NCBI GenBank assembly: GCA_002256345.1
Contig: NKIY01000014.1
Span: forward strand, 1 to 64,000
Direction: 5' to 3'
Source of the DNA: Bradyrhizobiaceae bacterium PARB1
GTDB lineage: Bacteria > Pseudomonadota > Alphaproteobacteria > Rhizobiales > Xanthobacteraceae
DNA: 64,000 nucleotides
Every line of letters begins with the position of its first letter. The stretch's first letter is position 1. The translations under genes were made by a program, and so were the position numbers. Under the pieces are notes generated by a model. The model had not been told where the DNA came from and searched no databases. It saw only the letters and a program-made list of their open reading frames with translations. This document shows positions 41,793 to 50,993 of the stretch, one piece after another.

Positions 41793-41923
41793 TGTCGGTC
41801 TCCCTTTCCGGACCGCAGATATTTAATGAGCCCCGCCGCCGTCAGGACCAGCACGACGACCACCAACAGCCACACCAGCGCCATGCCCCACATCATTCCG
41901 GGCATCATCATTCCGTTCATCAT
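41789..41923 (-). CDS. Met-rich single-helix membrane peptide, 44 residues
   Basis: Starts MMNGMMMPGMMWGMALVW, followed by one membrane helix (about 15-33) and a short basic tail (RSGKGDRQ). Nine of the first fourteen residues are Met. GAGGTG precedes the first ATG; the stop overlaps the cytochrome start by 4 bases, and it follows the cusA remnant by 8 bases. The Met cluster suggests copper or silver binding at the outer face of the inner membrane (inference). Confidence 0.7.
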   Translation of the reverse strand: MMNGMMMPGMMWGMALVWLLVVVVLVLTAAGLIKYLRSGKGDRQ

Positions 41924-41931
41924 GGTTCACC

Positions 41932-43104
41932 TCATTCGGCTGGTTCCGGAATGCGCTGTGTCGCCCTCGCCGCCAGAGCCGCCAGCGTGGTAGATCGATT
42001 GCCGCTGCCATCGTCATTCGACAACCGGAATTCCTTCACCAATCCGTAGATCGCGGGAATTACAATCAGCGTTAGCAGCGTCGACGAGATCATGCCGCCG
42101 ATCATCGGTACCGCGATGCGTTGCATGATTTCGGAGCCGGTCCCGGTGCTCCACATGATCGGCAGCAGACCGGCGATGATGGCGACGACGGTCATCATCT
42201 TCGGCCGCACCCGCTCCACCGCGCCTTCCATAATCGCATCGTAGAGGTCGCTACGCGTCAGTGCATTCCCCTCGGCATCGCGTCGCGCCTTGATCCCCGC
42301 CAAGGCGTGATCGAGATAAATCAACATGACAACGCCAGTCTCGGCGGCGACGCCAGCCAGGGCAATGAAGCCGACGACAACGGCGACCGACAGATTGAAG
42401 CCAAGCCACCACATCAGCCAGAGGCCGCCGACCAGAGAGAATGGTAGCGACAGCATGACGATCAAGGTCTCCGTGATGGAGCGGAAGTTGAGGTACAGCA
42501 GCAGGAAGATGATCAGCAGCGTCACCGGCACCACAATCTTCAGACGCGCGGTGGCCCGCTCGAGATATTCGTACTGCCCGCTCCAAACGACATAATATCC
42601 CGGTGGAAATTGAATGCTGGCCTGCACCGCTTTCTGCGCGTCGGCGACGTAACCGCCGAGATCACGGTCCCGGATGTCGACATAGACGTAGCTGGCCAAC
42701 TGGCCGTTCTCGGTCCGGATCGACGTAGGTCCCCGTGCTAATGCGACCTTGGCGACTTCGGCGAGCGGCACGGCACCGCCGCCCGGCATTGGCACCAGGA
42801 CATCATTGGCGATCGCCTGCGGATTGTCCCGCAGATCGCGTGGATAGCGCATGTTGACGGTGAAACGCTGGCGCCCCTCCACCGTCGTCGTTACGGTCTG
42901 CCCACCCAGCGCCGTCGCGATGACGTCCTGCACGTCCTGAACCATGATGCCGTAACGGGCGAGCGCCGCACGATCCGGCGTGATGTCGAGATAATAGCCG
43001 CCGATGCCGCGTTCGGCATAAGCCGACGACGTTCCGGGCACTGCTTTCAGGACTTGCTCCACCTGCTTGGCGAGTTTGTCGATCTCGACAAGATCGGTGC
43101 CGAT
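41932..43104 (-). pseudogene. 3' part of a CusA-type metal efflux pump, cut by an IS element
   Basis: About 390 codons of an RND permease whose full length is about 1050. The reading frame begins at the IS border with IGTDLVEIDKLAKQVEQV and keeps the last third, including membrane helices (VVVGFIALAGVAAETGVVML) typical of the copper/silver group. The N-terminal two thirds are gone. The nearest in-frame start is an internal GTG at 43062. Without the front part it cannot transport. The gene's usual partners (cusB, cusC) are missing too. Confidence 0.85.
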
Positions 43105-43140
43105 TGACCTGACGGATATTTTGGACCAGCGAGATAGAGA

Positions 43141-44007
43141 CTACTGCATAGCCACGCTCCGATCCAGATGCAGCACTTCCGGCGACGATGTCTGCGGCGC
43201 CGGTGGCCGGTAATTCAGCGATGAGTGCGGTCTGATCGTGTTGTAGTGCTTGCGCCATTGCTCGATGACGACAATGGCCTCCTTCAGGCTGTAGAAGATT
43301 TCACCGTTCAGGCATTCGTCGCGCAGCTTTCCGTTGAAGGATTCGCAATAGCCGTTCTCCCAGGGACTGCCGGGCTCGATGTAGAGCGTCTTTGCGCCGA
43401 GCTTTGCGAACCAGCTGCGCACAATCCTGGCGGTCATCTCCGCACCGTTGTCGGACCGAACGTGTTCCGGCACGCCCCTGGTGAGCATCACGTCGGCCAT
43501 GGTCTCGATGACGCCGAAGCTGTTGATGCGACGAGCCACCCGGACCGCCAGGCATTCCCGAGTGAACTCGTCGATCAAGGTCATCAGCCGAAGTTTGCGG
43601 CCGTCATGGGTTTGGGCTTCGACGAAGTCGTAACTCCACACATGGTTGCGATGCTGCGGCCTCAAACGGATGCAGGATCCGTCGTTGAGCCACAGCCGGC
43701 CCCGTGGCCGCTGTTTCCTTGGTACTTTTAGCCCCTCTCGGCGCCAGATCCGCTGAACGCGATCACATCCGACCCGCCAGCCAGCATCAACCAGCAGCGA
43801 TGTGATCCGGCGATAGCCGTAGCGTCCGTATTGGGATGCAAGAGAGACAATCGCTCTTGTCAGCGCATCCTCATCAGCCCGGACGATCGTGCTGTATCGC
43901 TGCGTCCCGCGGGGTTGGCCGACGATCCGGCAGGCCTGGCGCTCTGAGAGACCATACTTCCCTCGAATGCCCTCTACCGCCTGCCGGCGCCGTTCGGGGC
44001 TTACAAG
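43141..44007 (-). CDS. IS3-family transposase OrfB (catalytic part)
   Basis: About 288 codons, open from the end of OrfA, in the -1 frame relative to it. It reads VSPERRRQAVEGIRGKYGLS, then YGRYGYRRITSLLVDAGW, and the rve integrase core with WSYDFVEAQTHDG (first Asp), VRSDNGAEM (second Asp) and NGYCESFNGKLRDE (Glu). There is no ATG or GTG before the catalytic core; the first possible start is a TTG at 43665, after the beginning of the domain. Translation therefore probably needs -1 frameshifting from OrfA, the family norm. Confidence 0.85.
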   Translation of the reverse strand, partial: LVSPERRRQAVEGIRGKYGLSERQACRIVGQPRGTQRYSTIVRADEDALTRAIVSLASQYGRYGYRRITSLLVDAGWRVGCDRVQRIWRREGLKVPRKQRPRGRLWLNDGSCIRLRPQHRNHVWSYDFVEAQTHDGRKLRLMTLIDEFTRECLAVRVARRINSFGVIETMADVMLTRGVPEHVRSDNGAEMTARIVRSWFAKLGAKTLYIEPGSPWENGYCESFNGKLRDECLNGEIFYSLKEAIVVIEQWRKHYNTIRPHSSLNYRPPAPQTSSPEVLHLDRSVAMQ

Positions 44008-44285
44008 TTTCCCGAGGCAACGTCCTTGAGCACCTGCTTCTCAAGCGACAGGTCCGCAACAAGACGCTTGAGACGGACGTTCTCCCGCTCCAGGTCCTTC
44101 ATCCGCTTGGCCTGATCGAGCTCAAGACCACCGTATTCCTTCCGCCAGCGATAATAGCTTTGCTGCGATATCCCGGCTTCCCGACACGCCACCGGCGCCG
44201 CCTTGCCCTGCGACATCAACACTTCAATCTGGCGCAGCAGCACCACGATCTGCTCCGCCTTGAACCTCTTCTTCGGCATGACCAA
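44001..44285 (-). CDS. IS3-family transposase OrfA
   Basis: Predicted 94 residues: helix-turn-helix (SQGKAAPVACREAGISQQSY, then YRWRKEYGG) and a leucine-zipper-like coil (MKDLERENVRLKRLVADLSL), the OrfA layout of the IS407-like group. It binds the terminal repeats. It ends in the slippery overlap with OrfB. Confidence 0.88.
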   Translation of the reverse strand: MVMPKKRFKAEQIVVLLRQIEVLMSQGKAAPVACREAGISQQSYYRWRKEYGGLELDQAKRMKDLERENVRLKRLVADLSLEKQVLKDVASGNL

Positions 44286-44341
44286 AGCTCCTTTCCAAGC
44301 TCACTTTCTCACAAAGCTTGGTCCAAAAAAGTCCGGTCAGG

Positions 44342-45169
44342 TCAGGCGCCCAACAGAGATAGTAGACGATTATCGCGTGCGGTCGGCTCAAGGCTGACAA
44401 ATCCCGCAACAATCAGGACGCTCGGCGCTCCCCAGTACAGCAACCTTCGAAAACTAAGATCGGCTGCAGAGTCAGTACCTGCAACGCAAAGCAAGACGAC
44501 CCCGAGGATGCAGAGCGTAACGCCTAGAGAAGGTCGCGGCAGCAGTTGGTATTGATAGATCAATCCTAGCAAACAGCCCAAAGCAAATTCTAACAGAAGT
44601 GGACTGGTATAAGTTATCATCACCGGGTTCGATGACGAGAAAACCTGACCAATCATTACCAGTGACGTGAGAACGGAGAAAACGAGAATTGCTCTATATC
44701 GCCCAGACAACAGCAGCGAGAGGGCAAATATCGCATAGAAGAACATTTCAAAATTGAGCGTCCATCCGGCGATCAGAAGTGGCTCAATTTGTCCGGTTCG
44801 GGCCGAGATGTGGGGAATGAACAGCAGGGACTTCAGAAGATTCTCGAGCGGCGGGAGCGGCGTTGAATTTCGGAATATGACCCAACTCGAAAATAGCGCC
44901 AAGGTCACGCACCAGTAGAGTGGCACGACTCTGACGATGCGGTGCTGGATAAACGAGGCAGGCGTTCGCCTTGCCCCAGTCGTAACCCACATGATGAATC
45001 CGCTAATGACGAAAAAGATATCGACGCCGGCGGCGCCAAGCGGCGACCATGTCGAGCCAAAATACTCTGCTGTCATGCCATTCGCGTGGAAGAACACCAC
45101 CATCATCGCGGCAATGCCGCGCAGATATTGAATACTGGAAAGCTGGGGCTGCACTTCCAACTGGGTCAT
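44342..45169 (-). pseudogene. Acyltransferase-3 family membrane protein, C-terminus cut by the IS
   Basis: About 275 codons beginning MTQLEVQPQLSSIQYLRGIA, with family features FFHANG, GVDIFFVISGFIMW and multiple membrane helices. The frame ends in RLLSLLGA and a stop supplied by the IS end; the family normally continues for 60-100 residues. The start is uncertain; an upstream ATG at 45193 is possible, and neither has a good ribosome site. Intact relatives O-acetylate surface sugars. Not related to the metal genes next to it. Confidence 0.7.
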
Positions 45170-45518
45170 GGACAAAGGATAAACTCGAAGCATGAAAAAA
45201 ATCAGAAAATTGCAGCCAATAAAGCGGACATGATGGCCCAACCCTTCATTAACCCTAAACTGCCGAGCATACCTCTCGACCATGAAGCGATTGGCATCAA
45301 CAGAGACCTGTTTGAACGAACAGAGACGGTGTGACCAATCGCTAGCGCTGACCATCATGGTCACGGCTGCAGTGAAAACTCACCAAATCGTCGACGCCCA
45401 CGGCATCTTGAAGTCTGGCAATCCGTTCGCCTGAAGCAGACGACCTGCCATAAGAAAGCAGAGTTCATATTCCGTGGCTCACGACCTGATTTTATGAACA
45501 GCGCACATTGTCGGAATT

Positions 45519-47267
45519 TCAATCTTGTCGGGCAACGCCCGGGTTTTCGGCGACATCCTTTAGCGTCACTCCGGCTTCTTTTCTGGAGATGACTTTGCCG
45601 CTTCGTAGATATTTTGCGAATACGTCCCAGACTGGCGCGCCCTTTTGCTCGTTGACGGAAGCCCAGCCAGCCACCCGATAGCTCTTGTAAGCCTCGATCG
45701 CGCCGCCATTTTCAAGCTTCAAGTCAGATATCCGCCGTCCTACTATTCCCTTTGGTGCGCAGGTGTATGTCATGCCGCCGATGCGGACCATATCGCCACC
45801 TTGCTGATAATAGGGATTATCGTTGAAGAGATTGTCGCAGACGTCTTCCATGACGTCCTTGATCTGACTACCGGTCATGGTAAGTGGATAGATCTCCGGA
45901 TAAGTGATTGCCGTTTCGGTGAGAATGTCCTCCATGGTTATGGACTGACCGGACAGCACCGTCGTTCCCCACCGAAAGCCCGGCGACAAGGCAATTTCCG
46001 TATCAAGCTCCTGCCGCAAGGCGTCGCAAATCAACTGATCCATGGTGCCGTTGAAATTTCCACGGCGATAAAGCAGATGATCCGCGGTTGCAATTTTATC
46101 TGCATACGCAACGGCATAAGGCGCGCGCAAGCGTTCAATCAGCGCGGTCATTTCCGGGGCCGGCTTGATCAGGTTCGCGAACACGGGGAGCAACGTGTAG
46201 CGCACATCGCGGACGTGGCCTTTTGCGAGATCGAGATCGAGTACAGCAAGGAATTTTCCGGCCGAACCAGCATTCGTCACAAGCGTCTTCCCGCCCGGAT
46301 TCGCGACGCTGACAGGCCGTGGAACGGCGTCATGGGTATGGCCGCCGAGAATAACGTCGATACCGCTCACTTTGCTGGCGAGCTTGAGGTCAACGTCCAT
46401 TCCGTTGTGTGAGAGCAGAACGACCGCATCTACCTTGTCATTTGCGCGCAAGGAATTGACCAGTTTTTGCAGTTCTTCGTCGCGGATGCCGAACGTCCAA
46501 TCTGGTGTAAACCGCTTGGGATGGGCGATCGGCACGTACGGGAGAGCCTGTCCGATCACGGCAACGCGGAACCCACCCAGTTCCTTGATCGTCGCTGGTT
46601 TGAAAACCCGTCCGGATGCGGTGTCGAACGCCTCGGCGTCATTGAATGCGGCCTCTTCTGTCAGAAACACATTTTGCGCGAGAAATTCGCCTTTGAAGTT
46701 CTTAAGGTTGCGACGCAAAACATCTTCGCCATAGGTAAACTCCCAATGCCCCGTCATTGCCTCGATGCCGAGCAGGTTCGCCACCTCGACCATGTCGGCT
46801 CCTTGCATGGTATTGGCGAGACCACTGCCCTGCCAAAGATCTCCACCGTCCAGAAGAAGCGATCGCCCGGGTCCGGCTTCGCTGCGCAAGCGGTCAATCA
46901 GTGTTTTGAGATTGGCGAAGCCACCCAATTTGCCATAACGTTCTGCCGATTTCTCGAAATCGAGATATGTAAATGCGTGCGCGTTCGCGCTTCCCGGCTC
47001 GATTTGAAAGTAGTCGAGAAAGGCGCGGCCAACGAGATGCGGCGGACGGCCCTGCATGACGCCAACACCGAGATTGATGTTCGGTTCACGGAAATGATTT
47101 GGTAAAAGCTGCGCGTGGGTATCGGTCATATGTAGAATCCGCGCATTGCCGAAGCGTTCGAGATCGTAAACGTTGGCGTCGCCCGCAGCGCGACCGATGC
47201 GTGGCATACCCGTCGATACGACGGCCGCGCTCGCGAATTTAAGCAAATCCCGGCGGCGGAGTTTCAT
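45519..47267 (-). CDS. soxB: SoxB thiosulfohydrolase
   Basis: Predicted 582 residues with a twin-arginine signal (RRRDLLKFASAAVV) for folded export. Dinuclear manganese site motifs: HMTDTHAQ near 46-52, LLDGGDLWQGSG, GHWEFTYG, LLSHNGMD and LGGHTHDAV. The His-Trp-Glu-Phe form in place of Asn-His-Glu is typical for SoxB within the 5'-nucleotidase family. SoxB releases sulfate from the SoxY carrier. No soxXAYZ lies near it, so it is solitary here. GGGAGG precedes the ATG. Confidence 0.9.
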   Translation of the reverse strand: MKLRRRDLLKFASAAVVSTGMPRIGRAAGDANVYDLERFGNARILHMTDTHAQLLPNHFREPNINLGVGVMQGRPPHLVGRAFLDYFQIEPGSANAHAFTYLDFEKSAERYGKLGGFANLKTLIDRLRSEAGPGRSLLLDGGDLWQGSGLANTMQGADMVEVANLLGIEAMTGHWEFTYGEDVLRRNLKNFKGEFLAQNVFLTEEAAFNDAEAFDTASGRVFKPATIKELGGFRVAVIGQALPYVPIAHPKRFTPDWTFGIRDEELQKLVNSLRANDKVDAVVLLSHNGMDVDLKLASKVSGIDVILGGHTHDAVPRPVSVANPGGKTLVTNAGSAGKFLAVLDLDLAKGHVRDVRYTLLPVFANLIKPAPEMTALIERLRAPYAVAYADKIATADHLLYRRGNFNGTMDQLICDALRQELDTEIALSPGFRWGTTVLSGQSITMEDILTETAITYPEIYPLTMTGSQIKDVMEDVCDNLFNDNPYYQQGGDMVRIGGMTYTCAPKGIVGRRISDLKLENGGAIEAYKSYRVAGWASVNEQKGAPVWDVFAKYLRSGKVISRKEAGVTLKDVAENPGVARQD

Positions 47268-47384
47268 ATGTTCCTCCCAACTAGACCTGTCGAGGGTCTA
47301 CAAAATTTTTGAAGTAGCTAACGTTCTCGCCAATCTTCTCCAGAGAGTCGGCCCCATGACTCAGCATTCTTCGCTTGAAGATTG

Positions 47385-48587
47385 TCATGCAAGACTCGAC
47401 AGCACGCCGGCGCCGGCCAGGAGCGCCACCACGATCCATGGCGGCGCCTTCCATACGGTGAGGAGGAGGAAGCCCGCGAGCGCGAGCGCAAAATCGCGCG
47501 GCGTCAGGACTGCGCTGATCCAGACCGGATTGTAGAGGGCTGCACCGAGAATGCCGACCACAGCTGCATTGCTACCACGCATCGCGGCCTGAGCGGAGGG
47601 GCGCGTGCGCATCGCATCCCAAAACGGCAACGCACCATAGACGAGCAGCATACCCGGAAGGAACACTGCGACGAGAGCAATGGCTGCGCCAGCAAGGCCG
47701 CTCGGCGCGGCTCCCATCACGGCCCCAAGATATGCGGAGAAAGTGAAGAGCGGTCCCGGCACCGCCTGTGCCAGCCCATAACCTGCCAGAAACGCCTCGT
47801 TGGTAACCCATCCGGGTGTGGCAACTTGCGCCTGAAGCAGAGGCAGCACGACATGACCGCCGCCAAAGACAAACGCGCCAGACCGGTAGAACGCGTCGAA
47901 CAAGGCGAGCCCCTGGGAACTGGTCGCAGTAACGACGATCGGAGGAATCAGAAGAAGCGCCGCGAAGAGAACGAGCGCGATAATACCTCTCCGTCGCGTA
48001 ACCGGGAAATTCAGATGCCCGGAAAGCGGCGCGACCTCCCCCTGACAGAGCCAAAGCCCCGCGCAGGCACCGATCGCAATCGCCGCGATCTGTCCGAACG
48101 ATCCGACGAAAACGACAACGATCGCAACTGCGGAAAGTGCAATGCCAGCGCGGGCTCGATCGGGTGTCAGGGTTCGCGCCATGCCCCAGATGGCTTGTGC
48201 GACGACGGCGACAGCGACGAGCTTGAGACCGTGTAGGAAGCCTTCGGCAACCGGTCCTGTGAACACGGCTGCGCCCATCGCAAAGGCGAACAGGATCAGG
48301 GCCGACGGCATGGTGAAGGCGAACCACGCGGCAAGGCCACCAAAAAGGCCATTGCCGCGCAGAACACCGAGAGAAAAACCAACTTGGCTGGAGGCAGGTC
48401 CGGGAAGAAACTGACACAACGCGACCAGGTCCGCATAGGCTGTCTCGTCGAGCCATTTGCGCCGCACCACAAATTCATCGCGGAAGTATCCGAGATGGGC
48501 AATGGGGCCGCCGAAAGACGTCAGGCCTAACTTCAGGAATGCCGTAAAGACCTCCCTGACCCGGCCTTCGGTTGCATCACTGCTCAT
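47385..48587 (-). CDS. chrA: Chromate transporter ChrA
   Basis: Predicted 400 residues with two CHR domains, each opening with a Gly-rich membrane motif: LGLTSFGGPIAHLGYFRDEF in the first and GAFVFGGGHVVLPLL in the second. About ten to twelve membrane helices. ChrA exports chromate. It follows the PadR regulator gene by 22 bases on the same strand. Confidence 0.92.
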   Translation of the reverse strand: MSSDATEGRVREVFTAFLKLGLTSFGGPIAHLGYFRDEFVVRRKWLDETAYADLVALCQFLPGPASSQVGFSLGVLRGNGLFGGLAAWFAFTMPSALILFAFAMGAAVFTGPVAEGFLHGLKLVAVAVVAQAIWGMARTLTPDRARAGIALSAVAIVVVFVGSFGQIAAIAIGACAGLWLCQGEVAPLSGHLNFPVTRRRGIIALVLFAALLLIPPIVVTATSSQGLALFDAFYRSGAFVFGGGHVVLPLLQAQVATPGWVTNEAFLAGYGLAQAVPGPLFTFSAYLGAVMGAAPSGLAGAAIALVAVFLPGMLLVYGALPFWDAMRTRPSAQAAMRGSNAAVVGILGAALYNPVWISAVLTPRDFALALAGFLLLTVWKAPPWIVVALLAGAGVLSSLA

Positions 48588-48609
48588 AGGCGAGCACTGG
48601 CGATTGGCG

Positions 48610-48912
48610 TTAACGCTCCACCGCTTCGCCGATAAACTCCCGAACCCGAGCCTTCGCCAATTTGAGCCCCTGTTTGCCCAATCTGGTAGCCTTGTAGAGT
48701 TTTCGCCCGACGCTCCCTTCGCGCTGCACGCGCGAAGTCAGATAGCCCTTGCGTTCCATCGCATGGAGCATCGGGTACAGGGTTCCCGGACTGAGCCGAT
48801 AGCCGTGGCGTGACAGCTCGTCGATCATCCACTGGCCGTAGATCTCCATCTCTGCCGCGTGGTGCAGGATGTGGAGCCGAATGAAACCGGTGAGGAGATC
48901 GTCGAACTTCAT
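48610..48912 (-). CDS. PadR-type repressor beside chrA
   Basis: Predicted 100 residues: winged-helix motif MIDELSRHGYRLSPGTLYPM, LHAMERKGYLTSR, then a helical tail. PadR-type regulators next to chrA are known as chromate-responsive repressors. A 27-base palindrome lies 24 bases upstream of its ATG, between it and the divergent 70-residue gene. The ribosome site is weak. Confidence 0.85.
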   Translation of the reverse strand: MKFDDLLTGFIRLHILHHAAEMEIYGQWMIDELSRHGYRLSPGTLYPMLHAMERKGYLTSRVQREGSVGRKLYKATRLGKQGLKLAKARVREFIGEAVER

Positions 48913-48935
48913 TGTCCAGATTCATTTGATTCGAT

Positions 48936-48962
48936 TCCCGATATCGATATACGATATCGGGA
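48936..48962. promoter_or_regulatory. Probable PadR operator
   Basis: TCCCGATATCG (48936-48946) and CGATATCGGGA (48952-48962) are perfect 11-base arms with a 5-base spacer. Located between the PadR gene and the divergent gene at 49017, it could control both. Confidence 0.75.
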
Positions 48963-49016
48963 GCCGATACTGTAGCCAAGCGTTTCCGCTTATGGTGTAA
49001 ACCAGAGGAGATCATA

Positions 49017-49229
49017 ATGGCTTCCGTATCCGACAGAAACCCACAACATCACACCCAGAATATGAAAAGGCGCCTTTCCGAGACAGTGACACATCTCCGA
49101 GAGGACATTGGCAAAGTGGACGACCCCCAATTGAAGGCCATGTTTGAAACCTCGGCCGAGGTTCTAGGTGGGCTGATCAAGGCATTCGAGGACTATGAAA
49201 GGAAGAACGAGGCGGCCTGGCGGAAATAA
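49017..49229 (+). CDS. Small helical hypothetical protein, 70 residues
   Basis: Starts MASVSDRNPQHHTQNMKRRL and is helical throughout (LREDIGKVDDPQLKAMFETS). GAGGAG lies 7 bases before the ATG. It is divergent from the PadR gene and shares its palindromic operator region, so co-regulation with chrA is likely. No known domain. Confidence 0.65.
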   Translation: MASVSDRNPQHHTQNMKRRLSETVTHLREDIGKVDDPQLKAMFETSAEVLGGLIKAFEDYERKNEAAWRK

Positions 49230-49351
49230 GTCCTTTCAGGTCGCGCGCGATGGCTATCCCGTGAAAAGCCCCGTTAAACATTATCTAGACTATTGCATTT
49301 CGATAGTGCAACTCAGCAGTGGTCGATTTGGTTGCTACGCCGGAGGCTCGC

Positions 49352-50545
49352 ATGACAATGGATCGGCGTCGACTGCTGCAAGCTGGGGGAATTACAGCGC
49401 TCTCGGCTGCGCTCCCCGAATTGGTCCAGGCTCAGGCTTCCTTATCGCCCCAAGGCGCAGCAGATCATACGATCCGGATTGGCAATGGGCTCGTTGAACT
49501 GGCGCCCGATCGGATCATTTCCACCACCACCTATAACGGGCAGTTTCCCGGGCCCCTTCTGCGCTTCAAGGAAGGCCAGCAGGTCGTTGTCGATATCCAT
49601 AACGACACCGATACGCCCGAACAACTGCACTGGCATGGGCAGACCATACCGGTGGATGTGGATGGCGCATCCGAAGAAGGAACGCCCTTTGTCCCTGCGC
49701 ATGCCATGCGCGCCTCCTTGGCCAAGGGCATGCCGCACGGTTTCGAGGTCGGTTACAGCCTGTTCTCGATCAATGGCCGAATATTGGGTCACGGCGACCC
49801 AATCCGCGTGAAGGCAGGTGAGCGCGTCTTGTTTCATATCGTCAACGGAAGCGCGACTGAAATCCGGAGCCTCGCCTTGCCGGGGCATAGCTTTGACGTG
49901 ATCGCATTGGACGGCAATCCCGTTCCCACACCAGCACGTGCGCCGGTCCTGTGGTTGGGAACCGCCGAACGTATATCGGCGATCGTTGAGATGAATCATC
50001 CCGGCGTGTGGGTGATGGGCGACCTTGCGGACGACGACCGCACAAGGGGCATGGGCATCGTGATCGAGTATGCCGGGAAAACCGGGAAACCAAAATGGAC
50101 TAAGCCCGCGCCATACAAATGGGACTACACGCATTTCGGGAAGTCTGATGCCGACGGACCTGCCCCGGATGAAACCATCGAGATGATGTTCACCAAAAAG
50201 AACGCGGCCAATCAAGGCTTCAACGAATGGCGCATCAATGACATGGCGTTCTCAATGGACAAAATGGAGCCGATGTTTCATCTGCGTCAAGGGAAACGTT
50301 ATCGACTTCGCATGCGCAACGCCAGCGATGACATCCATCCTGTTCATCTGCATCGGCATAGCTTCGAATTGACTCGGATCGCTGGCAAAGCAACAGCCGG
50401 GATCATGAAGGATGTCGTCATGTTGGGTGGTTATCAGGAGGTGGAAGTGGACTTTGTGGCGGACAACCCCGGCTTGACTCTTTTCCATTGCCACCGACAG
50501 CTGCATATGGACTTCGGCTTCATGGCGCTTTTCGATTACGTCTAG
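49352..50545 (+). CDS. Multicopper oxidase with one copper-ligand motif missing
   Basis: Predicted 397 residues with a twin-arginine signal (MDRRRLLQAGGITALSAALP). Copper motifs present: HWHG at 93-96, HPVHLHRH at 329-336 and HCHRQLH at 389-395. The second His-x-His motif, usually 40-60 residues after HWHG, is absent: the sequence passes from TPFVPAHAMR straight to ASLAKGMPHG. An in-frame internal deletion is the simplest explanation. The trinuclear centre would lack ligands, so activity is doubtful. GGAGG fixes the start. Relatives oxidise copper(I) in the periplasm. Confidence 0.8.
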   Translation: MTMDRRRLLQAGGITALSAALPELVQAQASLSPQGAADHTIRIGNGLVELAPDRIISTTTYNGQFPGPLLRFKEGQQVVVDIHNDTDTPEQLHWHGQTIPVDVDGASEEGTPFVPAHAMRASLAKGMPHGFEVGYSLFSINGRILGHGDPIRVKAGERVLFHIVNGSATEIRSLALPGHSFDVIALDGNPVPTPARAPVLWLGTAERISAIVEMNHPGVWVMGDLADDDRTRGMGIVIEYAGKTGKPKWTKPAPYKWDYTHFGKSDADGPAPDETIEMMFTKKNAANQGFNEWRINDMAFSMDKMEPMFHLRQGKRYRLRMRNASDDIHPVHLHRHSFELTRIAGKATAGIMKDVVMLGGYQEVEVDFVADNPGLTLFHCHRQLHMDFGFMALFDYV

Positions 50546-50993
50546 CGCCATGCTGTTTAACTCCTACCCGGTGTACCGCCCGGAACGTCACGAGACATTC
50601 GTCGCACTCGTTCAAATTAAAGAAGGCGCGTTCTGTAAAAAAATCAACTCGGCGCCAATTTACAATCACGTCCGCCGCAGTCGCCAAGACCGCACTTTCC
50701 GGTTGGAATCGTTTGAATGCCTGATGGGTCGGATCGGCTAAAGATGTCGCGCTTCCAGTCTTTATCGAGCCGACAACACCAGACGGCGGGTGATTGTCGA
50801 TGGTCGTTCAACTGATGCTCTCGGTCGGCACGAGCGGCAACATTATTGGGCAATGTGCTGATTTTGAGTGGTTTGCTCATCCTTTCCGACCTCGATAAAG
50901 TGCTGGAAGGTTAGCTCCTTCAAAACCTTCCCCATTCTCTACACGACCTAGCCGGCGGCCATTGGAGTGTGAGGATCGCGAGATATTGCCCCG
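50546..50993. other. Gap of 448 bases between the oxidase and ynfA
   Basis: An ATG frame of 63 codons starts 4 bases after the oxidase stop (50550-50741), but it resembles nothing and I do not call it. A GGAAGGTT/AACCTTCC inverted repeat spaced by 11 bases lies at about 50908-50935; it may be a regulator site or a remnant of one. Confidence 0.4.

Larger units (their letters stand above)
43105..44344 (-). mobile_element. IS3-family insertion sequence, 1240 bases
   Basis: The ends are imperfect inverted repeats starting TGACCTGAC and sharing TTTTGGACCA further in. It encodes OrfA and OrfB in overlapping frames and looks intact. The flanks (CGAT on the left, GGCG on the right) show no target duplication, and each flank is a different broken gene, so recombination or deletion followed insertion. 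Confidence 0.9.

Noticed and set aside
43101-44348. Target-site duplication of the IS3 element
   Set aside because: The four bases on each side (CGAT and GGCG) differ, and shifting the ends by a few bases gives no match.
50550-50741. 63-codon frame right after the multicopper oxidase
   Set aside because: No ribosome site, no recognisable family, and unusual composition; position alone is not enough.
50908-50935. GGAAGGTT/AACCTTCC repeat as a copper (CueR-type) operator for ynfA
   Set aside because: The arms are in the opposite order to the usual dyad and the spacing differs; kept only as an unexplained repeat.
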